A stretch of 64,000 bases of DNA, from positions 47,167-111,166 of the forward strand of contig NZ_FNDB01000010.1 in assembly GCF_900099915.1 (NCBI RefSeq). The letters run 5' to 3'. Of the stretch, positions 10,552 through 20,262 are shown one piece after another (the first letter of the stretch is position 1; the number at the start of each line of letters is the position of its first letter). This DNA is from Flavobacterium omnivorum (GTDB lineage Bacteria; Bacteroidota; Bacteroidia; Flavobacteriales; Flavobacteriaceae). Under the pieces are notes generated by a model. The model did no database searches, was not told the origin of the DNA, and saw only the letters and a program-made list of their open reading frames with translations. The position numbers and the translations under genes were made by a program.

Positions 10552-10737
10552 ATGAAACAATCAGAAATAAAAGATCTTTCTGCAGCTGAGTTGCAAGAAA
10601 AGCTTAGCCAGACTAAGAAAACATATGCTGATCTAAAAATGGCTCACGCTATTTCACCAATTGAGAATCCGCTTCAAATTAGAAGTATGAGACGAGTTGT
10701 TGCGAGATTGGCTACCGAACTTACTAAAAGACAATAA
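10552..10737 (+). CDS. rpmC: 50S ribosomal protein L29
   Basis: L29 is a small two-helix protein at the tunnel exit next to L23. I start it at the ATG at 10552 (MKQSEIKDLSAAELQEKL; 61 residues), the normal family length, and reject a start at 10516 that would overlap rplP. It ends in the usual basic helix with RRVVARLATELTKRQ. rpsQ follows after 17 nt. Confidence 0.97.
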   Translation: MKQSEIKDLSAAELQEKLSQTKKTYADLKMAHAISPIENPLQIRSMRRVVARLATELTKRQ

Positions 10738-10754
10738 CTGTAGTCTGCTGAAAG

Positions 10755-11015
10755 ATGGAAGAAAAAAGAAATTTAAGAAAAGAAAGAGTTGGTGTTGTTA
10801 CTTCGGACAAAATGGATAAATCCATCGTTGTTGCTGAAGTGCGTAAAGTAAAACACCCATTATACGGTAAGTTCGTGTTGAAAACTAAAAAGTATCACGC
10901 ACACGACGAAATGAACGACTGTAACATTGGAGATACCGTAAGGATTAGCGAAACGCGTCCTTTAAGTAAAACTAAATGTTGGAGGTTAGTTGAAATCTTA
11001 GAAAGAGCTAAATAA
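10755..11015 (+). CDS. rpsQ: 30S ribosomal protein S17
   Basis: S17 is an OB-fold primary binder of the 5' domain of 16S rRNA. The 86 residues contain [17 protein letters not shown] and [23 protein letters not shown], both typical. It is separated from rplN by only 2 nt. Confidence 0.98.
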   Translation: MEEKRNLRKERVGVVTSDKMDKSIVVAEVRKVKHPLYGKFVLKTKKYHAHDEMNDCNIGDTVRISETRPLSKTKCWRLVEILERAK

Positions 11016-11017
11016 TT

Positions 11018-11386
11018 ATGGTACAACAAGAATCAAGACTAAAAGTAGCAGATAACACTGGAGCAAAGGAAGTTTTAACTATCCGTGTTTTAGGAGGTAC
11101 CAAAAGAAGGTATGCCTCTGTTGGTGACAAGATTGTAGTTTCTATTAAAGATACAGCCCCTAACGGAAGCGTTAAAAAAGGAGCTGTTTCAACTGCAGTT
11201 GTTGTACGTACCAAAAAAGAAGTGAGGAGAGCCGATGGTTCTTATATCCGTTTCGATGACAATGCATGTGTTCTTTTGAATGCTGCAGGTGAAATGAGAG
11301 GAACTCGTGTTTTTGGGCCCGTAGCAAGAGAACTTCGTGAAAAACAATTCATGAAAATTGTATCATTAGCACCAGAAGTGCTTTAA
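11018..11386 (+). CDS. rplN: 50S ribosomal protein L14
   Basis: L14 lies at the subunit interface, forms bridge B8, and is the docking site of the silencing factor RsfS. The 122-residue protein has the start [18 protein letters not shown], the internal DNACVLLN, and [28 protein letters not shown] at the C-terminus. Normal length. Confidence 0.99.
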   Translation: MVQQESRLKVADNTGAKEVLTIRVLGGTKRRYASVGDKIVVSIKDTAPNGSVKKGAVSTAVVVRTKKEVRRADGSYIRFDDNACVLLNAAGEMRGTRVFGPVARELREKQFMKIVSLAPEVL

Positions 11387-11397
11387 TTCGTTTTAAG

Positions 11398-11712
11398 ATG
11401 ATAAAGCTAAAAATAAAATCAGGTGACATCGTAAGAGTAATTGCTGGAGACCATAAAGGTGCTGAAGGTAAAGTGTTGCGCGTGTACAAAGAGAAAAATA
11501 AAGCGATTGTTGAAGGTGTTAACATGGTTTCAAAACATACGAAACCTAGTGCAAAAAGCCCTCAAGGTGGTATCGTAAAGAAAGAAGCTTCTATACAAAT
11601 ATCTAACATCTCTTTAATTGATCCTAAAACTAAGGAAGCAACTAGAGTTGGTATTAGAGTAGAGGGAGATAAGAAAGTAAGATTTTCAAAAAAATCTAAT
11701 CAAGTACTATAG
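11398..11712 (+). CDS. rplX: 50S ribosomal protein L24
   Basis: L24 starts assembly of the 50S subunit and sits at the exit tunnel. The KOW motif is visible at about residues 7-34 ([20 protein letters not shown]), followed by the family motif [14 protein letters not shown]. The 104 residues match the usual length; rplE follows after 2 nt. Confidence 0.98.
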   Translation: MIKLKIKSGDIVRVIAGDHKGAEGKVLRVYKEKNKAIVEGVNMVSKHTKPSAKSPQGGIVKKEASIQISNISLIDPKTKEATRVGIRVEGDKKVRFSKKSNQVL

Positions 11713-11714
11713 TA

Positions 11715-12266
11715 ATGGAGTATATACCTAGACTAAAAGAAGAATATAAGAGCAGAGTAATTGCTGCTCTTAAAGAAGAATTCGGATACGTAAACGTAAT
11801 GCAGGTTCCTAAATTGGAAAAAATCGTTTTAAGTAAAGGAGTTGGTGCAGCTGTATCTGATAAAAAATTAATTGACTATGCAGTTGATGAGTTAACAAAG
11901 ATCACTGGACAGAAAGCAATATCTACTATCTCAAAGAAAGACGTTGCGTCTTTTAAATTGAGAAAAGGGATGCCTATTGGAGCAAAAGTTACTTTACGTG
12001 GAGAAAGAATGTATGAGTTTTTAGATAGACTTATTACTTCAGCTTTGCCACGTGTAAGAGATTTTAGTGGTATTAAAGCTACTGGTTTTGACGGAAGAGG
12101 AAATTACAACCTTGGTGTTTTAGAGCAAATCATTTTCCCAGAAATTGATATTGACAAAGTAAATAAAATATCAGGAATGGACATCTCTTTTGTAACTACT
12201 GCAAAAACAGATAAAGAAGCAAAGTCTCTATTGACAGAATTAGGATTACCTTTTAAAAAGAATTAA
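11715..12266 (+). CDS. rplE: 50S ribosomal protein L5
   Basis: L5 binds 5S rRNA and contacts the P-site tRNA and S13. The 183 residues contain [26 protein letters not shown] and the end [16 protein letters not shown] block ([29 protein letters not shown]). In E. coli the repressor S8 acts near the rplE start; no similar structure is evident here, but a structured spacer lies further downstream, before rpsH. Confidence 0.99.
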   Translation: MEYIPRLKEEYKSRVIAALKEEFGYVNVMQVPKLEKIVLSKGVGAAVSDKKLIDYAVDELTKITGQKAISTISKKDVASFKLRKGMPIGAKVTLRGERMYEFLDRLITSALPRVRDFSGIKATGFDGRGNYNLGVLEQIIFPEIDIDKVNKISGMDISFVTTAKTDKEAKSLLTELGLPFKKN

Positions 12267-12269
12267 GAC

Positions 12270-12539
12270 ATGGCTAAAGAATCAATGAAAGCCCGCGAGG
12301 TTAAGAGAGAAAAAACAGTAGCTAAGTATGCTGAGAAAAGAAAAGCTTTGTTAGAAGCTGGAGATTTCGTAGGTTTGCAAAAGTTACCAAAAAATGCTTC
12401 GCCAGTTCGTTTGCACAATCGTTGTAAATTAACAGGTAGACCAAGAGGGTATATGCGTCAATTCGGTCTTTCACGTGTTACATTTCGTGAAATGGCAAAT
12501 AACGGATTGATACCCGGTGTTAAAAAAGCATCTTGGTAA
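12270..12539 (+). CDS. rpsN: 30S ribosomal protein S14, zinc-free (C-minus) long form
   Basis: S14 is a 30S head protein near S3 and S10. The 89-residue length and the lack of a CxxC...CxxC ribbon mark the long, zinc-independent form. The conserved C-terminal block [30 protein letters not shown] is intact. It is the last gene before the 123-nt structured gap. Confidence 0.98.
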   Translation: MAKESMKAREVKREKTVAKYAEKRKALLEAGDFVGLQKLPKNASPVRLHNRCKLTGRPRGYMRQFGLSRVTFREMANNGLIPGVKKASW

Positions 12540-12540
12540 G

Positions 12541-12644
12541 ACGTAATTTATTACGTTCTGATACAGACTTAACTTGCGTTTTGTCTGTATCATAAATATT
12601 TATAAATTGGTTTAAGGTTCGGCAAATCGTTTGTTGAAAACCAA
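12541..12644 (+). promoter_or_regulatory. Structured rpsN-rpsH intergenic region, three inverted repeats
   Basis: Three stems can form in tandem in this 123-nt gap: ACGTAA/TTACGT (12541-12546 and 12551-12556); a perfect 10-bp stem TGATACAGAC/GTCTGTATCA (12559-12568 and 12583-12592) with a 14-nt loop; and TTGGTTT/AAACCAA (12607-12613 and 12638-12644). None ends in a U-run, so they are not ordinary terminators. A weak promoter-like pair (TTTG 12580-12583, TAAATTGG 12603-12610) overlaps. A regulatory RNA, an mRNA processing site or an internal promoter are all possible. Confidence 0.5.
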
Positions 12645-12662
12645 AACCGCAAATTAATACAT

Positions 12663-13061
12663 ATGTATACAGATCCTATTGCAGATTATTTGACAAGAGT
12701 TCGTAACGCTGTGGCTGCAAACCACAAAGTTGTTGAAATTCCTGCATCTAATCTAAAAAAAGAAATAACCAAGATCTTGTTTGATCAAGGTTATATCTTG
12801 AGTTACAAATTTGAAGACAACGCTGTTCAGGGTTCAATCAAAATCGCTTTAAAGTATGATAAGGATACTAAGGAGTCAGTAATTAAAGATATCCAAAGAA
12901 TTAGTAAACCAGGTTTACGTAAATATTCAAGTTCTTCAAGTATTCCTAGAATCCTTAATGGATTAGGAATTGCTATTGTTTCTACTTCTAAAGGTTTAAT
13001 GACTGGAAAGAAAGCGAAGCAATTGAATGTTGGTGGCGAAGTAATTTGTTACGTATACTAA
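12663..13061 (+). CDS. rpsH: 30S ribosomal protein S8
   Basis: S8 binds the central domain of 16S rRNA and, in E. coli, represses the spc operon. The 132 residues start [34 protein letters not shown] and contain the C-terminal signature [25 protein letters not shown]. It is preceded by an unusually long and structured spacer for this cluster. Confidence 0.99.
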   Translation: MYTDPIADYLTRVRNAVAANHKVVEIPASNLKKEITKILFDQGYILSYKFEDNAVQGSIKIALKYDKDTKESVIKDIQRISKPGLRKYSSSSSIPRILNGLGIAIVSTSKGLMTGKKAKQLNVGGEVICYVY

Positions 13062-13079
13062 TTTTAAAGACTATATAAG

Positions 13080-13622
13080 ATGTCAAGAATAGGTAAAAGT
13101 CCAGTAACAATTCCTGCAGGAGTAACTGTTTCAGTTGCTAACGGTATTATTACGGTAAAAGGAAAAAATGGTCAACTAACTCAGGAGTTTTCGGACGTAA
13201 CTGTAACAGTTGAAGGGGATCTAGTTCAAGTAGATAGATCTTCTGATCACAAAGACCAAAGAGCAAAACACGGTTTGTACCGATCTTTAATCAATAACAT
13301 GATTATCGGTGTAACAGATGGTTTTACTAAGTCATTAGAATTGGTAGGAGTTGGTTATAGAGCTTCAAATCAAGGACAGAAATTAGATTTAGCACTTGGT
13401 TACTCTCACAATATAGTTTTAGAAATTGCTCCTGAAGTGACTTTAGAAACTATATCTGAAAAAGGTAAAAACCCAATTGTTAAATTAACATCATTTGACA
13501 AACAACTTTTAGGTCAGGTAGCTGCGAAAATCAGAGGTTTTCGTAAGCCTGAGCCGTACAAAGGAAAAGGTGTTAAATTTGTGGGTGAAGTATTAAGAAG
13601 AAAAGCAGGTAAATCAGCTTAA
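13080..13622 (+). CDS. rplF: 50S ribosomal protein L6
   Basis: L6 binds the sarcin-ricin loop region near the factor-binding site. The 180 residues start [17 protein letters not shown] and end in the L6 signature [24 protein letters not shown]. Two homologous halves are seen, as expected. Confidence 0.99.
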   Translation: MSRIGKSPVTIPAGVTVSVANGIITVKGKNGQLTQEFSDVTVTVEGDLVQVDRSSDHKDQRAKHGLYRSLINNMIIGVTDGFTKSLELVGVGYRASNQGQKLDLALGYSHNIVLEIAPEVTLETISEKGKNPIVKLTSFDKQLLGQVAAKIRGFRKPEPYKGKGVKFVGEVLRRKAGKSA

Positions 13623-13633
13623 AAAATAAGATT

Positions 13634-13984
13634 ATGTCATTAACAAAACCTGAAAGAAGACAACGAATTAGATTCAGAATTAGAAAGTCAATTAGTGGTA
13701 CAGCTACTAATCCAAGACTATCTGTATTTAGAAGTAACAAAGAAATTTACGCTCAACTTATTGATGACGTAAACGGAGTTACTTTGTTGGCGGCTTCTTC
13801 AAGAGAAAAAGAAATAGGTAACGGTACGAATATTGAAGTTGCTACAGCAGTTGGGAAATTAGTTGCTGAGAAAGCTTTGAAAGCTGGGATAAGCGTAATA
13901 ACTTTCGATAGAGGAGGTTATTTGTATCACGGTCGTATTAAATCATTAGCAGAAGGCGCAAGAGCGGCTGGACTTAAATTCTAA
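13634..13984 (+). CDS. rplR: 50S ribosomal protein L18
   Basis: L18 brings 5S rRNA into the large subunit together with L5. The 116-residue protein has a basic N-terminus ([38 protein letters not shown]) and ends [26 protein letters not shown], the L18 signature. Confidence 0.99.
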   Translation: MSLTKPERRQRIRFRIRKSISGTATNPRLSVFRSNKEIYAQLIDDVNGVTLLAASSREKEIGNGTNIEVATAVGKLVAEKALKAGISVITFDRGGYLYHGRIKSLAEGARAAGLKF

Positions 13985-13990
13985 TATAGT

Positions 13991-14518
13991 ATGTCTAATA
14001 GTAAATACAAGAATGTAGAGTTAGTAAAACCAAGTGGTCTTGAATTAAAAGATCGTTTGGTAAGTGTAAATCGTGTTACTAAGGTTACAAAGGGTGGTAG
14101 AGCTTTTGGTTTTTCTGCTATTGTAGTTGTAGGTGATGAAAACGGAGTAGTTGGACACGGATTAGGAAAGTCTAAAGATGTTTCTGAAGCAATTGCGAAA
14201 GCAGTAGAAGATGCTAAGAAAAATTTAGTTAAAATTCCTTTGAATGGTCAGTCTGTTCCTCACGAACAAAAAGGTAAATTTGGTGGTGCACGTGTGTTTT
14301 TAATTCCTGCCTCTCATGGTACAGGAGTTATTGCTGGTGGAGCTGTTCGTTCAGTTCTTGAATCAGTAGGAATTCATGATGTATTATCTAAATCACAAGG
14401 GTCTTCGAATCCTCACAACGTAGTTAAAGCAACTTTTGATGCTTTATTACAAATGAGAAGCGCTTATACTGTTGCAAAACAAAGAGGCGTTTCTTTAGAA
14501 AAAGTTTTTAAAGGTTAA
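13991..14518 (+). CDS. rpsE: 30S ribosomal protein S5
   Basis: S5 helps decoding fidelity and lines the mRNA entrance. The 175 residues contain [39 protein letters not shown] (about 27-65), the region where spectinomycin resistance changes occur in other species, and the C-terminal domain [24 protein letters not shown]. It lies 6 nt after rplR. Confidence 0.99.
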   Translation: MSNSKYKNVELVKPSGLELKDRLVSVNRVTKVTKGGRAFGFSAIVVVGDENGVVGHGLGKSKDVSEAIAKAVEDAKKNLVKIPLNGQSVPHEQKGKFGGARVFLIPASHGTGVIAGGAVRSVLESVGIHDVLSKSQGSSNPHNVVKATFDALLQMRSAYTVAKQRGVSLEKVFKG

Positions 14519-14530
14519 TTCTAGGAAATT

Positions 14531-14713
14531 ATGGCTAAATTATTAGTAAAACAAGTTAGAAGTAAAATCAACTGTCCTCTTACTCAAAAGAGAGGATTGG
14601 AAGCTTTAGGTCTACGTAAAATGGGTCAAGTTGTAGAGCATGATTCAAACCCTACAATCCTTGGGATGATAAATAAAGTTAAACACTTAGTTTCTGTCGA
14701 AGAAGCTAAATAA
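14531..14713 (+). CDS. rpmD: 50S ribosomal protein L30
   Basis: A 60-residue L30 with [41 protein letters not shown], the compact ferredoxin-like fold family. It is not present in all bacteria; here it holds its usual place between rpsE and rplO, with 12- and 11-nt gaps. Confidence 0.98.
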   Translation: MAKLLVKQVRSKINCPLTQKRGLEALGLRKMGQVVEHDSNPTILGMINKVKHLVSVEEAK

Positions 14714-14724
14714 CAAATACTGTT

Positions 14725-15177
14725 ATGAATTTAAGTAACTTACAACCTGCTGAAGGTTCTACACACAATCAAAATAAAAGATTAGGTAGAGGAGAAGGTT
14801 CTGGAAAAGGTGGTACTTCTGCAAGAGGTCACAAAGGAGCAAAATCTCGTTCTGGTTATTCTAAGAAGATTGGTTTTGAAGGTGGGCAAATGCCACTTCA
14901 AAGACGTGTACCAAAGTTTGGTTTTACAAACATCAATCGTAAAGATTACGAAGGTGTAAATCTTGATACACTTCAACTATTAGTTGATAATGGTGTTATT
15001 AAAGATACTGTTGATATGACAGTTTATGTTGCTAATCGTTTAGCTACTAAAAATGAAATCGTTAAGATTTTAGGTAGAGGTGAATTGACAGCAAAATTAA
15101 AAGTAACCGCTCACAAATTTACTGCTACTGCTAAAGCTGCTATTGAAGCTGCTGGAGGAGAAGCTGTAACAATGTAA
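14725..15177 (+). CDS. rplO: 50S ribosomal protein L15
   Basis: L15 is a late-assembly protein spanning several 23S rRNA domains. The 150 residues have the glycine- and arginine-rich N-terminus [25 protein letters not shown] (about 22-46), [15 protein letters not shown], and the C-terminal [25 protein letters not shown]. Confidence 0.99.
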   Translation: MNLSNLQPAEGSTHNQNKRLGRGEGSGKGGTSARGHKGAKSRSGYSKKIGFEGGQMPLQRRVPKFGFTNINRKDYEGVNLDTLQLLVDNGVIKDTVDMTVYVANRLATKNEIVKILGRGELTAKLKVTAHKFTATAKAAIEAAGGEAVTM

Positions 15178-15190
15178 TTTTTCTATTAAT

Positions 15191-16537
15191 ATGAAGAAAT
15201 TTATTGAATCAATAAGTAATGTTTGGAAAATAGAAGAACTGAAAAATAGAATTCTAATCACCTTAGGACTACTTTTAGTTTATCGTTTCGGGGCTCAAGT
15301 TACCCTGCCAGGCATTGATGCTACACAGTTAGGTAATTTAGCTGGGCAAACCAAAGAAGGAATTGGTTCAATTCTAGACATGTTTACCGGAGGTGCATTT
15401 TCTCAAGCTTCAGTTTTTGCTTTAGGAATTATGCCTTACATTTCTGCTTCCATTGTTGTTCAGTTGATGGGAATTGCGATTCCTTATCTTCAAAAACTTC
15501 AAAGTGATGGAGAAAGTGGTAGAAAGAAAATTAATCAAATTACTCGTTGGTTGACAATTGGAATTACTTTAGTTCAAGGTCCAACTTATATCTATAATTT
15601 ATATAGAACATTACCTAGTAATGCATTTTTATTGGGATTCAATTCATTTGAATTCTTGTTTTCATCAGTAGTTATTTTAGTTACAGGTACAATTTTTGCC
15701 ATGTGGTTAGGAGAAAAGATTACGGATAAAGGAATTGGAAATGGTATATCTTTGTTGATTATGGTTGGGATATTGGCTAGATTGCCACAAGCATTCATCC
15801 AAGAGTTTACAACTAGGGTTACCAATAATAATGGTGGTCCAATGTTGCTGGTTATTGAAATTATCATCTGGTTACTGGTTATTATTTGTTGTGTACTGTT
15901 AGTAATGGCTGTTAGGAGAATTCCAGTGCAATATGCTCGTCGTACAACTTCAGGTGATTTCGAACAAGATATGTTGAATGGAAATAGACAATGGATTCCT
16001 TTAAAGCTAAATGCTTCAGGGGTTATGCCAATTATATTTGCACAAGCGATCATGTTTATTCCAGCAGCATTAGCTGGTTTGTCTAAATCAGATGCATCAC
16101 AATCAATCGTTGGTGCTTTTAGTAATATGTTTGGGTTTTGGTATAATTTAGTATTTGCAACTTTAATCATTGTATTTACATTTTTTTACACCGCGATCAC
16201 AGTTCCTACTAATAAGATGTCTGATGATTTAAAGCGAAGCGGAGGTTTTATTCCTGGTATTAGGCCTGGAGTGGAAACATCTGATTATCTTGATAAAGTG
16301 ATGTCTTTAATAACGTTCCCGGGATCTTTATTTCTGGCTTTAATTGCTGTGTTCCCTGCAATAATTGTTAGTGTTATGGATGTTCAACAGTCTTGGGCAA
16401 TGTTTTTTGGAGGTACTTCATTAATAATTATGGTTGGTGTTGCCATAGATACAATGCAGCAAATCAATTCATATTTGTTGAATAGACATTATGATGGTTT
16501 AATGAAAAGTGGTAAAAATAGAAAGGCAGTAGCTTAA
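15191..16537 (+). CDS. secY: Preprotein translocase subunit SecY
   Basis: SecY is the pore of the Sec translocon in the inner membrane and works with SecE, SecG and SecA or ribosomes. The 448-residue chain has ten predicted membrane segments; visible marks are [30 protein letters not shown] (plug and TM2 region), [30 protein letters not shown] and the cytosolic loop [14 protein letters not shown]. It lies 13 nt after rplO and 4 nt before infA, as in many Bacteroidota. No map or adk gene is inserted. Confidence 0.99.
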   Translation: MKKFIESISNVWKIEELKNRILITLGLLLVYRFGAQVTLPGIDATQLGNLAGQTKEGIGSILDMFTGGAFSQASVFALGIMPYISASIVVQLMGIAIPYLQKLQSDGESGRKKINQITRWLTIGITLVQGPTYIYNLYRTLPSNAFLLGFNSFEFLFSSVVILVTGTIFAMWLGEKITDKGIGNGISLLIMVGILARLPQAFIQEFTTRVTNNNGGPMLLVIEIIIWLLVIICCVLLVMAVRRIPVQYARRTTSGDFEQDMLNGNRQWIPLKLNASGVMPIIFAQAIMFIPAALAGLSKSDASQSIVGAFSNMFGFWYNLVFATLIIVFTFFYTAITVPTNKMSDDLKRSGGFIPGIRPGVETSDYLDKVMSLITFPGSLFLALIAVFPAIIVSVMDVQQSWAMFFGGTSLIIMVGVAIDTMQQINSYLLNRHYDGLMKSGKNRKAVA

Positions 16538-16541
16538 CTTT

Positions 16542-16757
16542 ATGGCAAAACAATCAGCAATAGAACAAGACGGATCAATCATTGAAGCATTATCAAATGC
16601 TATGTTCCGTGTAGAGTTAGAAAATGGACATATTGTAATCGCACATATATCTGGAAAAATGCGTATGCATTACATCAAATTATTACCTGGTGATAAAGTG
16701 AAACTAGAAATGAGCCCTTACGATTTGTCAAAAGCAAGAATTACTTATAGATATTAA
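16542..16757 (+). CDS. infA: Translation initiation factor IF-1
   Basis: IF-1 blocks the A site during initiation and supports IF-2 and IF-3. The 71-residue OB-fold protein contains [67 protein letters not shown] sequence from start to end, so it is complete. rpmJ follows after 12 nt. Confidence 0.99.
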   Translation: MAKQSAIEQDGSIIEALSNAMFRVELENGHIVIAHISGKMRMHYIKLLPGDKVKLEMSPYDLSKARITYRY

Positions 16758-16769
16758 AGGATATTCAAA

Positions 16770-16886
16770 ATGAAAGTTAGAGCTTCAATAAAAAAGAGAA
16801 GTCCCGAGTGCAAAATTGTGCGAAGAAAAGGGAGATTGTACGTAATAAACAAAAAGAATCCTAGATTTAAACAAAGACAAGGATAA
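16770..16886 (+). CDS. rpmJ: 50S ribosomal protein L36, zinc-site-lacking form
   Basis: A 38-codon gene from ATG 16770 to TAA 16884-16886. The translation starts [19 protein letters not shown] and ends NPRFKQRQG, a clear match to L36. Standard L36 binds zinc with CxxC, a third Cys and a His; here only one Cys is left, the first Cys is replaced by Ser, and no His is present, so zinc binding is unlikely. It sits between infA and rpsM, 2 nt before the latter, as is usual. Confidence 0.96.
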   Translation: MKVRASIKKRSPECKIVRRKGRLYVINKKNPRFKQRQG

Positions 16887-16888
16887 TT

Positions 16889-17263
16889 ATGGCAAGAATA
16901 GCAGGGGTAGATATCCCAAAAAATAAGAGAGGTGTTATAGCACTTACCTACATCTTTGGATTAGGAAAAAGTAGAGCTGTTGAGATTTTAGAAAAAGCTC
17001 AAGTTAGCCAAGATAAAAAGGTTCAAGACTGGAATGATGATGAGATCGGAGCAATCCGTGAAGCAGTATCAACTTTCAAAATTGAAGGAGAATTGCGTTC
17101 AGAAGTTTCTTTAAACATCAAACGTTTAATGGATATTGGATGTTATAGAGGTATCCGTCATAGATCTGGTCTTCCATTAAGAGGACAAAGAACTAAAAAC
17201 AACTCTAGAACAAGAAAAGGTAAAAGAAAAACTGTTGCTAACAAGAAAAAAGCAACTAAATAA
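16889..17263 (+). CDS. rpsM: 30S ribosomal protein S13
   Basis: S13 forms intersubunit bridges and touches the P-site tRNA. The 124 residues start [26 protein letters not shown] and contain the C-terminal signature [26 protein letters not shown] followed by a lysine-rich tail. Confidence 0.99.
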   Translation: MARIAGVDIPKNKRGVIALTYIFGLGKSRAVEILEKAQVSQDKKVQDWNDDEIGAIREAVSTFKIEGELRSEVSLNIKRLMDIGCYRGIRHRSGLPLRGQRTKNNSRTRKGKRKTVANKKKATK

Positions 17264-17271
17264 TAAGTAAT

Positions 17272-17655
17272 ATGGCTAAAGCAACTGCAAAAAAACGTAA
17301 AGTTATCGTTGAATCAACGGGAGAAGCTCATATTTCTGCTACTTTTAACAATATCATCATTTCTTTGACAAACAAAAAAGGTGAAGTTATTTCTTGGTCT
17401 TCAGCTGGAAAAATGGGTTTTAGAGGTTCTAAAAAGAATACTCCATACGCAGCCCAAATGGCAGCAGAAGATTGTAGTAAAGTAGCTCTTGAAGCTGGAC
17501 TTAAAAAAGTGAAAGTGTATGTAAAAGGACCAGGAAACGGACGTGAGTCTGCTATCCGTTCTTTGCATAACGGTGGAATTGAAGTGACTGAGATTATCGA
17601 TGTTACTCCAATGCCTCACAACGGATGTCGTCCTCCAAAGAGACGTAGAGTTTAA
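17272..17655 (+). CDS. rpsK: 30S ribosomal protein S11
   Basis: S11 sits on the platform near the Shine-Dalgarno helix and the E site. The 127-residue protein has [46 protein letters not shown] and ends [15 protein letters not shown], both diagnostic. A 90-nt gap with a folded RNA element separates it from rpsD. Confidence 0.99.
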   Translation: MAKATAKKRKVIVESTGEAHISATFNNIIISLTNKKGEVISWSSAGKMGFRGSKKNTPYAAQMAAEDCSKVALEAGLKKVKVYVKGPGNGRESAIRSLHNGGIEVTEIIDVTPMPHNGCRPPKRRRV

Positions 17656-17675
17656 TTATATATTTAAGTATAACT

Positions 17676-17728
17676 AGGTAGAATATACGATTATCGAAGG
17701 ATATGACCTGAATTCATAATCTCTACCT
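17676..17728 (+). ncRNA. Putative rpsD leader RNA (bulged stem-loop)
   Basis: An ordered set of inverted repeats fills the rpsK-rpsD gap. AGGTAGA (17676-17682) pairs with TCTACCT (17722-17728); after a 6-nt one-sided bulge, GATTAT (17689-17694) pairs with ATAATC (17716-17721), stacked directly on the outer helix. Inside, GAA (17696-17698) can pair with TTC (17713-17715) and GG (17699-17700) with CC (17707-17708). The structure ends 17 nt before the rpsD start codon. S4 is a known autoregulator in other bacteria, so an S4-binding leader is the simplest reading, but it is inferred from the fold only. Confidence 0.55.
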
Positions 17729-17745
17729 TAATTTAATTTTTAGAA

Positions 17746-18351
17746 ATGGCAAGATATACTGGTCCAAAAACTAGAATTGCTCGTAAATTTGGCGAAGCAA
17801 TCTTCGGAGATGATAAATCTTTCGAAAAAAGAAATTACCCACCTGGACAACACGGGATGGCTAAAAAAAGAGGTAAAAAATCTGAATATGCAATCCAGTT
17901 AATGGAAAAGCAAAAAGCTAAATATTCTTATGGAATTTTAGAGAAGCAATTCAGAGGTTTATTCAAAAAGGCATCAGCTACTAAAGGTGTTACTGGTGAG
18001 GTTCTTTTACAATTGTGTGAAGCAAGATTAGATAACGTTGTTTTTAGAATGGGTATCGCTCCTTCTAGACGAGGCGCTAGACAATTAGTTTCTCATAGAC
18101 ACATTACCGTTAATGGTGATGTTGTAAATATTGCTTCTTACCACCTTAAACCTGGTGACAAAGTTGCTGTTCGTGAAAAATCTAAATCTTTAGATGCTAT
18201 CGAACGTTCTTTATCTAATTCAAGTCATGTTTATGAATGGATTACTTGGAATAATGATGTTAAAGAGGGTACTTTCGTTTCTGTACCTGCGAGACTTCAG
18301 ATCCCAGAAAACATTAAAGAACAATTAATCGTAGAGTTGTACAACAAATAA
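17746..18351 (+). CDS. rpsD: 30S ribosomal protein S4
   Basis: S4 starts assembly of the 30S subunit and often represses its own transcript. The 201 residues begin [37 protein letters not shown] and carry the S4 RNA-binding domain [31 protein letters not shown] (about 93-123). It has no zinc-finger cysteines near the N-terminus. The likely leader RNA lies just upstream; rpoA follows after 21 nt. Confidence 0.99.
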   Translation: MARYTGPKTRIARKFGEAIFGDDKSFEKRNYPPGQHGMAKKRGKKSEYAIQLMEKQKAKYSYGILEKQFRGLFKKASATKGVTGEVLLQLCEARLDNVVFRMGIAPSRRGARQLVSHRHITVNGDVVNIASYHLKPGDKVAVREKSKSLDAIERSLSNSSHVYEWITWNNDVKEGTFVSVPARLQIPENIKEQLIVELYNK

Positions 18352-18372
18352 TAATTGACTTAGTCGAAATTT

Positions 18373-19365
18373 ATGGCAATATTTAATTTTCAGAAGCCCG
18401 ATAAAGTTATCATGATCGATTCCACCGATTTTGAAGGTAAGTTTGAATTTAGACCTTTAGAACCTGGTTACGGATTGACTGTTGGTAATGCACTTAGAAG
18501 AGTTTTGCTTTCAGCATTAGAAGGTTATGCAATTACATCTGTTCGCATTGAAGGTGTAGATCATGAGTTTTCTACTATTTCAGGAGTTGTTGAAGACGTT
18601 ACCGAAATTATTCTTAATCTAAAACAAGTACGTTTTAAACGTCAAATTGAAGATATAGATAATGAAGCAGTTACTATTTCTGTTTCAGGTAAAGATCAAT
18701 TAACAGCTGGTGATTTTCAAAAATTTATTTCAGGTTTCCAAGTTTTGAATCCAGAACTAGTTATCTGTAATTTAGATAGCAAAATCAAACTAAATTTCGA
18801 TTTAACGATCGAAAAAGGTAGAGGCTATGTTCCTGCTGAAGAAAACAAAAAGCAGAATGCTGCAATTGGAACTATTTTTACTGATTCAATTTTTACTCCG
18901 GTAAAAAATGTAAAATATGCGATTGAAAACTTCCGTGTTGAGCAAAAAACAGATTATGAAAAATTAGTTTTTGAAATTAAAACTGATGGATCAATTAATC
19001 CTAAAGATGCTCTTACTGAAGCTGCAAAAGTTCTAATTCACCATTTCATGTTGTTTTCTGACGAAAGAATTACACTTGAGGCTGACGAAATTGCACAAAC
19101 AGAATCATATGATGAAGAATCATTACACATGAGACAATTGCTTAAAACTAAGCTTGTTGATATGGATCTTTCTGTTAGAGCATTAAATTGCTTGAAAGCG
19201 GCTGAAGTTGATACACTTGGTGATTTAGTATCGTTCAATAAAAATGACCTAATGAAATTCCGTAATTTTGGTAAAAAGTCTTTAACTGAGCTTGATGAAC
19301 TTGTTGCAGTTAAAAATTTGAACTTCGGTATGGATTTAGCAAAATACAAATTAGATAAAGAATAA
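18373..19365 (+). CDS. rpoA: DNA-directed RNA polymerase subunit alpha
   Basis: The alpha dimer is the assembly platform of RNA polymerase. The N-terminal domain (about 1-230) includes [35 protein letters not shown], and the C-terminal helix-hairpin domain (about 255-320) has [27 protein letters not shown] sequence and [17 protein letters not shown] length of 330 residues is normal. It is placed between rpsD and rplQ as in most bacteria. Confidence 0.99.
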   Translation: MAIFNFQKPDKVIMIDSTDFEGKFEFRPLEPGYGLTVGNALRRVLLSALEGYAITSVRIEGVDHEFSTISGVVEDVTEIILNLKQVRFKRQIEDIDNEAVTISVSGKDQLTAGDFQKFISGFQVLNPELVICNLDSKIKLNFDLTIEKGRGYVPAEENKKQNAAIGTIFTDSIFTPVKNVKYAIENFRVEQKTDYEKLVFEIKTDGSINPKDALTEAAKVLIHHFMLFSDERITLEADEIAQTESYDEESLHMRQLLKTKLVDMDLSVRALNCLKAAEVDTLGDLVSFNKNDLMKFRNFGKKSLTELDELVAVKNLNFGMDLAKYKLDKE

Positions 19366-19428
19366 ATTACTTCATATTTTGATCTCCAAAATGGATCGTA
19401 TCAAGATGAAAGTATAAAAAAACACGTC

Positions 19429-19914
19429 ATGAGACACGGAAAAAAATTCAACCACTTAAGCAGACAGACTGCACATAGAAAATCTATGTTAGCTAATATG
19501 GCTTGTTCTCTTATTGAGCACAAACGTATTAACACTACTGTTGCTAAAGCAAAAGCGCTTAAACAATTTGTTGAGCCTTTAATAACAAAATCAAAACAAG
19601 ATACGACTCATAATCGTCGTATCGTTTTTGCTTACTTACGTAGCAAATATGCTGTAACTGACTTGTTCAGAGATGTAGCTGCTAAAGTAGGAGACCGTCC
19701 AGGTGGATACACTCGTATCATTAAAGTTGGAAATCGTTTAGGAGATAATGCTGATATGGCAATGATCGAACTAGTAGATTTCAATGAACTTTACAATGGT
19801 GGTAAAAAAGAAGTTAAAAAAGCAAAAAGCCGTCGTGGTGGTAAAGCTAAGAAAGATGAAGCTACTGAAGCTCCAGCTGCTGAAACTGAAACAACTACAG
19901 AGACTGCTGAGTAA
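19429..19914 (+). CDS. rplQ: 50S ribosomal protein L17 with long acidic tail
   Basis: L17 lies near the tunnel exit. The core (about 1-115) starts [42 protein letters not shown] and is typical. The last 45 residues are a lysine/arginine-rich stretch followed by an Ala/Thr/Glu tail ending [10 protein letters not shown], an extension that is common in Bacteroidota L17. It is the last gene of the cluster, followed by a terminator. Confidence 0.98.
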   Translation: MRHGKKFNHLSRQTAHRKSMLANMACSLIEHKRINTTVAKAKALKQFVEPLITKSKQDTTHNRRIVFAYLRSKYAVTDLFRDVAAKVGDRPGGYTRIIKVGNRLGDNADMAMIELVDFNELYNGGKKEVKKAKSRRGGKAKKDEATEAPAAETETTTETAE

Positions 19915-19942
19915 TTATGAAAATAATCATTCAATAAAAATT

Positions 19943-19977
19943 AAGGATAAGCTATTTATAGTTTATCCTTTTTTTTT
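19943..19977 (+). terminator. Intrinsic terminator after rplQ
   Basis: AAGGATAA (19943-19950) pairs perfectly with TTATCCTT (19963-19970), with a short CTAT/ATAG extension in the loop, and runs into nine Ts (19969-19977). It lies 28 nt after the rplQ stop and closes the ribosomal-protein supercluster. Confidence 0.85.
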
Positions 19978-20262
19978 GATTTTTTCAGAGCATAATATTT
20001 CTGGTTTTTAAGAACTAATTGTCCTGCGTTCCCTTGGAAACGAAGTTCACTGAACTCCGCTTAAAATGAATGTTTAGTGAAGTAATTTTTTTTTCTAAAG
20101 AAAAAAGAAAAAGGATTTCCACTTCAAACAAAGTTAGTGAGCTCACATGAAAATATAAACTAAGTGAAGTAATCGGGGCTAGTTTAAAACTTTTTCCTTA
20201 AACAAGAAAACTTGAAAAACATAAATTTTTAATAAAACATTGGATTCACTGTTTTAAAAAAT
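19978..20262. other. Non-coding region before carA with palindromes and a direct repeat
   Basis: No gene is seen. The stretch holds two perfect palindromes, AGTTCACTGAACT (20044-20056, odd centre) and GTGAGCTCAC (20137-20146), and an 11-base direct repeat AGTGAAGTAAT (20076-20086 and 20163-20173). Their spacing between the rplQ terminator and the carA promoter makes protein-binding sites or a repeat remnant possible; no known operator is recognised. Confidence 0.4.

Noticed and set aside
15592..16170. 192-codon frame on the minus strand inside secY
   Set aside because: It is antisense to well-conserved secY and its translation resembles no known protein; it is a shadow of secY codon usage.
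19784..20011. 75-codon frame overlapping the end of rplQ
   Set aside because: It runs out of the lysine-rich tail of rplQ in another frame and through the terminator.
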